A DNA stretch of 64,000 nucleotides from Paraescarpia echinospica (Eukaryota; Annelida; Polychaeta; Sabellida; Siboglinidae): assembly GCA_020002185.1 (NCBI GenBank), contig CM034533.1, positions 66,491,612-66,555,611 of the forward strand, read 5' to 3'. This document shows positions 37,701 through 48,900 of this stretch, piece after piece. Position 1 is the stretch's first letter. Every line of letters starts with the position of its first letter. The notes under the pieces were generated by a model that ran no database searches, was not told where the DNA came from, and worked only from the letters and a program-made list of their open reading frames with translations. Made by a program: the position numbers and the translations under genes.

Positions 37701-38440
37701 TCAAACTACCTCTATTTTCCTGGCGGGATGGTCTTAATCGTTACACAAATCATTATCTGACAGTGTATGGAACACGATTGTGTCTGGACACAGATAATAT
37801 TTCCTTGTTGGTAAATACTGCGTGTTCCATTCATAAGGTGCATATATGCCAGGAACGGGGAAAGCACAGATTAGAAAGTAAATATTTCACTTGCCAATGT
37901 GCAATGCATTGTTTGTTCAGTAGGTCCTTATAAGGTGTGACTATGGGGTGTTGGATTGTTGTGTGGATTTGTATATATAGGGACTGAGGGTTTTAGAAAA
38001 GGGAGAAGATAGAACGGCGGAGATGTATGAACTGATACTACAATAAAGCCTGTAGACGTGTAGGTCGAATCTGATCTTCTGTGTTTATTAATGTACGTTC
38101 TTTGTTAGTGATGTTCTTGGGCTAACCTGAACGAAGTAGGGTGAATACCTGAACATGACTGCAAGGGCTTCTACAAACTGATACAGCCACTGGTTAGGGC
38201 GGATCATATAGTCCCAAGAGTGCTGATAAAGTCACCACTTGTTTAATCTTCAACAAACATTTGTTATGATTCGAGTCCCAGAACCAGTCAACATCTGTGC
38301 GTGTCAGATCACGAAGAACGGCTGTTTCTTGTAATAAATTCGGGCACAATTTTGCCAAGTACGTAACCATGCCTAGGATATGTCTAACGTTCTCTTTACT
38401 TTTGTTGTTGGCATGTTCTTTATCGCTTCCACTTTCTTTG
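34735..38440. other. Long AT-rich region without a recognised gene
   Basis: Read on both strands. Only frames up to about 63 codons were found, with no motifs, splice-supported coding segments or clear repeats. It may hold decayed LTR-element sequence. Confidence 0.5.
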
Positions 38441-38442
38441 GG

Positions 38443-39710
38443 TCAGCAATCTGAGAGGAATACGACGTGCTGAGTGAACGACAGGTTTAGCATCACCTCG
38501 ATCTCAGTTGGGTGTGGTGTTCCCCCTTTTGACAGTCCAGTCCACATAACTGCATACGGTAATCTTCTACCAGTACCTGCGCTGGTCACGCCGTCGATTC
38601 TGGAAATTAACCCCAGTTCCACACTGCTCTGTAAGCTCAAGATAGTTGGCGCATTTCCTTGAACAGTGACGAAATCAACGGGATAGTACTTCTGCTTGTA
38701 CTCAGCTGTGAAGGACGCGTTTTCTCGCACAGTAAGACGATGTCCCCTTACGATTCAAGCTTCGTCTTGCACAATCGTATGCATGTCGGTCGTCGAGCAT
38801 TTACCACATCAAATGCTTGCTTTGACGTCACGTTGCATGATGCTCCTGTGTCAATCTTGACTTTTAAGCTTCGATCATTGATGTGGAGAACAGCATGCTT
38901 TTCTCTGTTTCTTGAGTTGTGCACTGTATATACAAACATGTTGCTGTCTGCGTGGTTGACTGTATCTTCTGCGTCTGCATTGCTTTGGCAAAGTTACTGC
39001 AGCAACTTGCAAAGTGGTTTCGCATTCCACATTTATTGTAATTCCTGCCATACACAGGACACTTTCTGGACCCATGTGTTGTACCACAGAATTTACATTG
39101 TTTGGCCTTAAAACCCTGGTCATTCCTACTCGGGTTCATGGAACGCTGCCAAGTGTCACTACCAGGTACTGTTGGTGCCTTTTATTGCATGTGACAGCTA
39201 CTGTTGGCTCATGCCTGCTCACCAGTTATTTCACTGCTGCGGCAAATGTGTGTCGTTTCTGCGAGCTTCAATTCCGCTCTTGATAGCAATTTCTCAGGTA
39301 CCGTGTTTAATGTCACGTTCACCACGATTTGATCTCGCAAGATATTGTCTTTTCGCCAGCGTGATATTTGCATGAAGAGATCAGATTATTTAAATCCGTC
39401 AGAAATGCATCGAAAGTCTCACCAAGTTCCTGGTTTCGTTGCAGAAACTTATACCGTTCATACGTCACATTTGTTTTTGGGGTGAACTATCGTGCAAAAG
39501 TTCCCCCCATCTCTGACGGTCGCCGGTAAGGGTGAACTTTCCAGGCGGCTTTAGCGTCATATCTGCACTACTTGCCATGTTTGAGATATGTTTCACTTAG
39601 ATCGCGCGTTCTGACACCAAGTCACGTAGTAACGTTGCAATATGCAATAGCAATGACGACAATATTCAACACACAGGTACTAGTTCACATGGCTACTATA
39701 TTTATAAACA
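38443..39710 (-). mobile_element. Ty3/Gypsy-type retroelement remnant (gag-protease)
   Basis: Reading the minus strand, TGGTGTCAGA (39619-39610) is a typical primer-binding site. A Gag start follows at 39579 with MASSADMTLKPPGKFTLTGD. Farther on is a zinc knuckle region CKFCGTTHGSRKCP and CGMRNHFASCC. Then comes the protease KVKIDTGASCNVTSKQAF (intact DTGAS), and finally YYPVDFVTVQGNAPTIL, the protease-RT linker. Frames shift several times and the reverse transcriptase is missing. Sequence right of the primer-binding site up to about 39710 is probably LTR. Confidence 0.8.
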
Positions 39711-39711
39711 T

Positions 39712-40810
39712 TTACCACTTTTCAGATCATTTGATCAACCTGTCAAGATTATCTTGTAACTGCTGTCTATCTCCATCACATTTAATCCTTCTAAACACAT
39801 TTGCATCATCCGCAAATTTTAACACCTTGCTTGTTATATCATCGTTCAAATCGTTGATATATATTAAGAATAATACAGGTCACAGTTCTGATCCCTGTGG
39901 TACCCCATTCAAAGCTGTGGCACTTTGTCGAAAGCTTTCTCAAAATCTAAGTAAATCATATATCTATTGGTGATCCCTTGTATATCCACTTAGTGATATC
40001 TTTCAAAAATATGTAATATTTGTTAAGCATAACCTCGCTTTTAGAAACCCATGTTGAGATGGGTTTATTGAGTTATTTTAACAAGAAAATCCACCATATG
40101 ATCTTTAGTTAGCCTTTCTAATAATTTGCAAATCACCGATATTAAATTCACTGGTCTGAAGTTTAAAAAAAAAAAAATAACGGTATAATGTTTGCTTCTT
40201 TCCATTCTAAAGGAACCACTCCCTCGATCTTCTAATGACCGGTTGAAAATTGTTGCAAGCGGTATGCTAATTTGTTCTACAATTTCCAATAGTTGTTTGG
40301 GTGGAATTCCATCCAGTCCAGGTGATTTATTATCCTTCATAGCCCTTATTTTCTTAGGTACCATTTCCGGTGTTACAATTAAATGTCCTAAATAGTTTGA
40401 TTCCGCCCCTTGAACTTAGCTTCTGGTACTGGCAGTGAACTAATATCTTCCCTGGTAAAGAGCGAACTAAAATACTCATTCAGGTCTTCGGCTATTAAGA
40501 ATCCCTCTGACATGATAATTATTTCCAGCACTATCTTCTAGAGGACCGATCTTATCCTGAACTTTCTGTGTGCCCCGGACATATGCATAACAATTCTTGC
40601 TGTCATGGTTTATATTACAAGCTAATTTTTATTTATAGCTTAATTCTCTTTGAATTTCTAATTTCAGTTGTTGCTTGGTTGTAACTTCTTTATAAATTTA
40701 TTTATGTAGTCTTCATCATTTCCAGTACGTCTATATTACTGTTCATATTTTTTAATGGCTTCTTTCGGTAAGTGTTTCTTTCTGGGCCGTTTCCCTTGTT
40801 TTGTTAAGGG
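39712..40810 (-). mobile_element. CR1-clade LINE fragment, internally deleted
   Basis: The minus strand encodes DNKSPGLDGIPPKQLLEIVE, NFRPVNLISVICKLLERL, LDFEKAFDKVPQL, NGVPQGSELCPVLFLIYIN and LKFADDANVFRRI. A deletion removes the stretch between the AFDKVP and GVPQGS motifs. The part at 40740-40810 matches 29660-29740 in reverse complement, so this is the same family as the CR1 element at 28.9-30.5 kb. Confidence 0.8.
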
Positions 40811-40814
40811 AACA

Positions 40815-41187
40815 AATTTATTGACGATGACTCAATAACAACCGAGTCTATTCCGCTACAGAGTGGTGTGCCACAGGGCTCGGTCATTGGGCCAGTTATC
40901 TTCACTCTATACACCACACCAATGCAGCGCATATTCAAAAGATATGAAATAAAGTACCATAAATATGCTGATGACATTCAACTATATGCGTCATACAATC
41001 CAGCTATGCGCTACGCATGCTGAAACTAAATTATGGAAAAACTAAGATGACCATTTTTACATCAAAACATCATCTCAAGATGTGCGGAGGTTGCTCTATG
41101 ACCATTGGAGACGATATCATTTCACCAGTAGACTGCATACGGAATTTGGGAATTCAGATTTCCAGGTGTGATTGTAAAAGCTGTTGA
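40815..41187 (+). mobile_element. LINE reverse transcriptase fragment
   Basis: The + strand reads PLQSGVPQGSVIGPVIFTLY, then KYHKYADDIQLYAS and NLGIQIS, corresponding to reverse transcriptase motifs B, C and D/E. A deletion follows YADD. It runs directly into the R1 repeat at 41188. Confidence 0.75.
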
Positions 41188-42005
41188 CAGTAAAATTGGG
41201 TGTTTTTAGCTGATTTTACTAAGCGGAAGGGTATTTGGCAACAGTTTGGCTAGCCGGAATACTGCCTGCATCCATTCGTAAATATTGACGGGTGTCAAAC
41301 ACATAGGCATTTTACGAGAGCTAGAAGTATTAGAGTTTGACTAAACTCGACCAGCATGTCAATGAGATGATGATAGCAGCAGGTGAGAAGTTTAAGAAAT
41401 TTTGTAGGTCACCTTTTCTTATAATCAGATAAAACGTTAACATGGTCGCCAATGGGAAAATTAACAGTGTGCTGACACCTGTATAGTGAGTGAGTGTCAA
41501 CTGGGGTTGCAATCTCTTAAGGACACTTGTCTCCTAGCAATAGTATAAGGGGTCAGCACACTGATAGTTTTCCCATTGACGACCATGTTAACGTTTTGTA
41601 TGATTGTAAGAAAACGTGACCTAGAAACTGTATTAAACTTCTCACCTGCCGTTGTCATCATCTCATTGACATGCTGGTCGAGTTTAGTCAAAATCTAATA
41701 TTTCTAGCTCTTACAAAATGCCTGTATGTATGACACCCGTCAATATTTACAAATGGATACAGGCAGTAATCCGGCTAAAGTGTCAACTAGCCAAATTGCT
41801 GCCAAATACCCTTCCGCTTAGTAAAATCAGCTAAAAAGACACCATTTTACTGTCAACAGCTTCTACAATCACATCTAGAAATCTGACTACTCAAATGCAC
41901 TTATGTCAGAGCAAGTGAATATTGTAAAAAGTCATTTCTCAACAATATACTGCACTTTTTTTCGCCTGTACCCAAGCAGAAAGTCTAACAGTGTCCTAAC
42001 CCCAT
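41188..42005. mobile_element. Two R1 repeat copies in head-to-head inversion
   Basis: The left copy (about 41188-41480) is the reverse complement of the right copy (about 41545-42005) over the shared segment, with a spacer of about 65 bases. The left copy is continuous with the LINE fragment at 40815-41187. Confidence 0.75.
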
Positions 42006-45000
42006 AAATGAATAATGGTCTCAGTGGTAAAGTTAGCGCCACCTAACGAATGATCGAACAACAATTTGAGCGTGGAGGAGACGCACGAAACGCGCAGACC
42101 AAATGTCGTCACAAAAATCACATGACCAGGCAGGAGTCACATGGTTCGGCTTGACGTTTCCGTAAAGGCCGGGTTCCGTAAATACGCGGAGCATGCCGAG
42201 TTTAAACTCATCTCTTGAAAGTGGCTCGATGTCAGTTATTGGTAGGTTGGCATAGTCCTAATAGTAATACAGCATAATCTAAGTATAAATAAAGACAAAT
42301 CAGAAACATGTAAACGCGTCTACAGCTACGCGTACGGTTATTCACTAGTAATGGTCTTACTCTTAGTCTTAGACTTCCTTGTTTCCTAGTTTCCAGCACT
42401 CGGCAACGTTCTATTAACTGACTAGTCTGTATATATTGTGGTTACAATGCTATGATCTTATGAAGTCTCATTCAACTAGCCAGCCTTTTTCAGAACATTA
42501 TCGCCAAGTCGACCTTTCTATGCTGGCACTGAGGGTGGTCACTGCCAGGGTGCTTGTCGTCCTCAGTGGTTCTTTTATGTCCCAAATTGAGAGCCTTGGC
42601 TTGACCTAGGTCGGGTACTCCGTCTCCGGTGAACTCCAAACAGCCCAATCTTGGGCTAACGCAGGAGTTTGTGGTGTTTGTGCATATGCGCTGAGGGTTG
42701 CTTAAATTAAAAAAATATTTAAGGGAAGTTAAGGTGATTGGGTGTGCTGAATGGAAGGTTCATGATGGCTGATGGTCGTAGGTAAGAAGTCACTGACAGT
42801 GACAGTGGTCAATTGTGCCACCTCGACCCTGTCACCTGTGCCTGAGCTGTTATAACTATGTCTATGGTATGGGTACAGGCTACATCGCAGTAATTTACGA
42901 CGTACAGGTTTACTAGGATTTAGACAATAGGGGTAAGACCACATTAAGGATTCGTCCGCCATTACCGAAAGAGTGCCCTTGAAAATACTGTTTGGGTGTA
43001 ATGTGTGGATTTTTTTCGAGCACTTTGACATGGAACATGTTAGTCCAGTGAATACTGAATGTACTACTGCATTAGATCTTTCACGAGGTAGCAATAAATA
43101 TACGGTAGTCACTCGCTTATTCGCACAGTGGCTATTTTGCAGAACACACCAATATTTCAAAATTTGTCACCAGATTGGGGCGAAATTGAGAGGTGTCAGG
43201 TTTGGGTGGATTTTTCTGAAAAGTGAGGTATGAGAATTTCATGAATTTTCCACAGCATTTGTGTCAATGGAGGTTAAATATGCTGCCAATATTTTCATGA
43301 AAATCGTATGTCAAATTTTGCAGGAAATGCAGACCTGCGTATCATTCCGGATTGTCCGGAATCATTCCGGAAATACACCTAAAATTACGGTTTTACGGCG
43401 AGGGATGAAAATATTACGGATACTTGTCACAATGATCGTCAATCACTTCTGTGCTCCTGAAAGTTAGCTTCACTTTATTCAACAGGTGGCTTGTTGTGAC
43501 ATAGTTTTTTATTTGCTGTTTCTGATCGTAATCTGACCAATAGGAAACGGCTTTGCGACAAATTCGTATTTCCGTGCTCGTGGCGCTCAAACAAAACGAA
43601 GTCACGACTCACACGGCACGAAATGCTGGCGGGGATTGAAACAGCACCACTACCAGCCAAGAAGAAACGTGTACTGCAACCGTTTATAACAGCATGCACG
43701 CAGACATGGCCCGTATTGTCAAGTTTAAAGAAGGGGGTCGGCTTTACATACCTCCGGATACGTGAAATTTATTTTCCTATTTCACATGGTCATGACTCAT
43801 GCCATGGTCACTGGTGGCCGGGATAATTGCAGGTACTGACTACGTCGTTAGACTAGTACTAGTGACAGAGTAGTGGGTGTTGTACTTGTAGTGTTAGGCC
43901 AACTGACTGTACTAAGACTAAGTTGTGTATTTATTGAGTTTAGTCTATCATTTATTGCCTATAACTCAGTGATAGGCTTATATACTAGAGTTGAGTAGAC
44001 TAGACAATGTCGATGACTAGCGTAACATAATGGTTTTGCCGTCCCCCGGCATGACTTTGATCTAGTCAAGTTACTATACTGGGTGGTCTATAGCCTGGCC
44101 CTAGCCCTAGGTATACCGGCTACTAATATTAATCTTAATTACACCACAAATAGACAATGACGTGACGCATTGTTATAATGTGTAAAGTTTTTGTAGTCAG
44201 CATGCTATTTTTGAAATTTACATAAAATTAGAATGCGTATAGACTCATTTACATTACAATTACGCTTCTTCACGTTTGATTTCCATCAATGTTGGTTATG
44301 AACATCTACCTTACCTTGTTAACTGAATGCTTCAAAATACCTCATAGTTTATTAGAGACAATTATGTTTTGGGTGCAACTATCGTCATAGTCACAGTATT
44401 AAAGTATTACTGACAGTGGTGTTCTTTTCGTGACAATATCTGGCACGGTTCTGAACTATTACTGACGGCAAGCCTATATTCCTGAAAATCAGTGTAAATG
44501 GGAAGATGGATTACTGACAGGAAGATTTAGGGGTAGGCAGGTCTGGAAATGAAGGAAACATTATAATGGCCGTCTATGTAAAATCTAAATGTGGTCTTAC
44601 CCCAATACTATATTATGACGAGGTGGTGCCCTGCACTTTTTCTTCAAGCTTGTATGCATGTTGACCGGATCAAGTTAAACTCGGATAGCCGCTATCTGCG
44701 GATAGCTATTCGCATTTAACTTCTGTTCCCATTTAACTTCTGTTCCCAATTCGTATGCACAAGTCATAGCTACTGCCGTGGTTATCTATCCGGTCACGTT
44801 TAGCCATATAAGGTAGTTTTGGCAATGTCAAGGACGTGAGTAAAATGCAAACGACAACGTATAGTACCGGGTCGCTGTTCGACCCACTGCAGAAAGCGTG
44901 CTATCAAATCTCACAAGATGTAGCTGCTGATCTCTGTGTATGACTAATGAGAATTGAGCATGACTTCCCAAGGCAATTACGTCACGGGCATCGACATGTC

Positions 45001-45827
45001 TTTTTCATTGATTACAACTGCTAGCACAGTAAACGCTATTACCAAACTTTTTGTGCGCCGTTGTGTTTTCGTACGGAAACTAAATATTTAGTTAAAACCA
45101 ACTTTTCTGACAATTTATTTGACACAAATAAGTGATCAGGAGTTACAATGTGGATATCTTTCACAAATAGTTCTTCACAGTTTTATGAAAACGGCATGTT
45201 TATGTTATTGACACGATCGGCGACAAGACCAATATACATTAACAGTGCGAGTGATTTATTGTTGAAAACAGCATCTTTTACGCATATATATATATATGGC
45301 CTTAACTGGTCAGCGATGAGTATTGTTTTAAAACTAACATTAAAATATGTTTTTAGAACACAGTGTACATCCCACCGAGCAACCATGGTCGGAATGACCC
45401 CTAAATGTTGTGACACCATTGTCACCAGTAACACACATACGCGGACATTATTATATTTGATTATATCCCTTCCTCTTGTCGTTGACAAATTCATGCTCAT
45501 TCTCTGACAAAGCTTGACAGTTGAATTCGAATTTGTGTTCCATCAATATGTTGGGCGCAGTTACTAGATCTGCGCAATCTGCAGATGTGCTGGGTTGTGC
45601 TGCGCAAACCTTGGATCTAACACAGTTGTGTTTAGATTTACAGATGGCACAAATTCATCGGTTGCATCTTTTAAAACAGTGTTACTAGTAGAAGAGTAAC
45701 CAGGCAATGCCCCGGGTGTAGTCTGCCTCATATTTAACAATAAATAAAAACTATAGAAGATATTTCTACAAATTAAGTACAAAACTACATTTCACAGATT
45801 TCAACTTTCTACCCACCTTGCTGTGGC
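42006..45827. other. Gene-poor region before the transporter gene
   Basis: No complete gene is supported. The frames at 42729-43160 (-) and 45148-45507 (+) have no recognised motif. Confidence 0.45.
43623..43826 (+). pseudogene. Possible BED/C2H2-like zinc-finger fragment from a domesticated transposase family
   Basis: The frame contains TWPVLSSLKKGVGFTYLRI and then FPISHGHDSCHGH. This resembles the P-L----G--Y--C--C---F-I-HGG--D---H pattern of zinc-finger domains in hAT-derived proteins, but both expected cysteines are replaced. It is a weak call. Confidence 0.25.
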
Positions 45828-45872
45828 AGGTCACATATGTGATGTTTGCTGTTTCAGAGGTGGTCACATGAC

Positions 45873-45898
45873 TGACGTCATGTGTCAGAGTGACGTCA
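45873..45898 (+). promoter_or_regulatory. Two CRE/ATF motifs just before the SLC18B1-like start codon
   Basis: The palindrome TGACGTCA occurs at 45873-45880 and 45891-45898, in the 5' leader directly upstream of the ATG at 45908. Three more copies lie in intron 1. Confidence 0.5.
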
Positions 45899-45907
45899 TC
45901 AGCTGGC

Positions 45908-48900
45908 ATGCCACAGAAAGACGATGACAGGTTGTTTGGTGCCATCGCAGCCATTCCACATGATACCCAGCTTAAGGAGGACTTCATTTCTTCCAGTCAA
46001 CGACACAACTCCATTACAATGCCAACAGATGGCAGCACTGTGTCACTGCCACAGAAAGACTCACTTTCATATGATGCACCAACAGACCGAGAAGTATTGG
46101 TGCCTCCAGATGTCAGCACGGTGTCTCCGTTCTCACTGTGGAACTCGTCAACGAGACAGAAGTTGTTGTTGCTTGCCCTTGCACTTGTTGACCTCACGTC
46201 AAACATGTGTCTGTCCGTGCTCGCTCCGTTCTTCCCTGACGAGGTACCATCTCTTTATCACTTCATAGTAAACCACCTTGAGCACATCAAACATGTGTCT
46301 GTCTCCTTTTTTCTTAGCAAGGTACCATCTCTTTTGTGTGTCTGTTTGCTCCATTCTTGATGATGATGTATCATCTCTTTATCACTTTATAGTAAACCAC
46401 TGATAGTTTAATTATAAAGTGCATCCTTTTGTGAAATAACTTCATTTACTTTGATTGTTAGACTGAGTAACTATTAAAAGTCCGAATACCTGTATGCTAA
46501 ACATCTAGAGCTTTCACACGATTTTGATTGAACCCGATAACGAAATGTGTAGTTTGTCTGATGACGTCACCAGATCAAGGTGTTTGTCTGATGACGTCAC
46601 CAGATCAATGTGTAGTTTGTCTGATGACGTCACCAGATCAGCAAAAGTAGAGAAATTGTAGAAATGAAGTACCACGTGTTAGACTTGTAGTGGATATGTT
46701 CAATTTTGTTTCTTGAAAAATACTCATATTTACGTATTACATCATTGTAATATTTACTGACGTACGCAGTACACGCCCCTTTGTGTTGAATGTGAAGATA
46801 TTGTTTGCTTCCAGGCAGCCAAGAAGGGGGTTAGTGACACTACGAGTGGGGTGATATTTGGGGTGTTTGCCCTAGTTCAGTTCATCACATCTCCAATCTT
46901 TGGCAAACTGGTAAGATGTTTATTAGTGATAAAAAACTGATTATTTTAAGTTATGCTGCATTTAATGAATTAATTTGCTAATGTTATGAAATGGAATATG
47001 AAAAAAACAAAAAGATTGGTGCTAACAAATATTGATTAATTAAAATCCCTTTAATATCCCTCATGGAGAACACTGACCCTACTAGTTGACTATCAGTAAC
47101 CCTTTAACCTAAGCCATTTTTTAAAAGTCCTGTTTCCCCATGCAAATCCTGACCAGGTTTAAAAAACAATTTAGCGTCAGTGTGATGCTACATTAATAAA
47201 ATATGTTTAATATAATAATGTAATTTCTTTTGTGCTTAAATCCTCGGAAACCAAGCTCAGATAATATTTTCTAAAACTACCTACAGGAGGCCAAGACTTG
47301 ATTATGTGGCATGACATAGCTATTGTTTACTGGGTTTGGCAGACTTGGGGACTGTCAGGGAAAGTAACGTATTGTGACATTCCTTTCAGCTGCCTATTGT
47401 TGGAGCAAGATTCCTTCTTCTCGCCGGCCAATTCTTTGGAGGTGGATGCATACTTCTCTTTGGGTAAGTGACATCAGTCTAGTCCTCAGGTGGTAGTATT
47501 TACCAGTTCTTTGGAGGTGGATGCATACTTCTATTTGGGTAAGTGACACCAGTCTAGTCCTCAGGTGGTAGTATTTACCAGTTCTTTGGAGGTGGATGCA
47601 TACTTCTCATTGGGTAAGTGACATCAGTCTAGTCGTCAGGTGGTAGTATTTACCAGTTCTTTGGTGGTGGATGCACATTTCTCTTTGGGTAAGTGACATC
47701 AGTCTAGTCCTCAAATGGTAGTATTTACCAGTTCTTTGGAGGTGGATGCATACTTCTATTTGGGTAAATGACACCAGTCTAGTCCTCAGGTGGTAGTATT
47801 TACCTATTATACTTTTCTTTGGGTAAGCGACACCAGTCTAGTCTTCAGGTGGTAGTATTTACCAGTTCTTTGGTGATGGATACATACTTTTCTTTGGATA
47901 AGTGACACCAGTCTAGTCCTCAGGTGGTAGTATTTACCTATTATACTTTTCTTTGGGTAAGTGACACCAGTCTAGTCTTCAGGTGGTAGTATTTACCAGT
48001 TCTTTGGTGATGGATGCATACTTTACAAGATCAAAGACACAGGCAATGGACGAGTTGTACGGGGAGCTGGGAACACCGGAGGGAGAAAGAAAGATTTATA
48101 GAATAGCAAAGGCTCGCGACAAATCGACCAAAGATTTCACACAGATAAGACGGATAAAGGATGGACAAGGAGTGGTTCTATGGGAACAGGACAAGATCAA
48201 GGATCGGTGGAAAGGATATTTCGAAAATCTGCTAAACGTAGAGAACCCGAGTGCAGTCTTTGACGATGGAGTGCCAAATGAAGGCTTAACACCAGGAATT
48301 ATCAGGGAGGAAGTAGAGGTGGCACTGAAAAGGATGAAAACTGGGAAGGCGATGTGACCAGACGAAATTCCAGTGGAGGTCTGGAAGAGTTTGGGAGAAG
48401 AGGGGGTCGATATGCTGTGGAATCTGATGCAGAAGATATACGTACAAGAGAAAATGCCAGAGGAATGGAGAGACAGTGTCATCGTGCCTATCTTCAAGGA
48501 GAAGGGAGACATCCAGGATTGTGGCAATTACAGGGGCATCAAGTTGATGTCGCACACCATGAAGGTTTGGGAAAGGGTAATTGACAGAAGGCTGAGGGAA
48601 GAGACAAGCATAGGTGAGGAGCAGTTCGGTTTTATGCCGGGCAAAAGAACAACGGACGCCATATTTGCAGCAAGGCAGTTGATGGAGAAACACTGGGAGA
48701 TGCAGAAGGAACTGCACATGGTCTTCATTGATTTAGAGAAGGCATATGATAGAGTGCCACGACAGGATGTTTGGAGGTGTATGCGGGAGCAGGGCGTGAC
48801 TGAAAAGTATGTACGTCTTGTAAAAGACACATATGAAGACGCAAGGACGCAAGTCAAGAGCAGTGTAGGACTGACAGGCAAGACCACCGTTAGAGTGGGG

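Noticed and set aside
42729..43160. 143-codon minus-strand frame as a gene
   Set aside because: No recognisable motif, no splice-supported neighbours and composition like the surrounding noncoding DNA.
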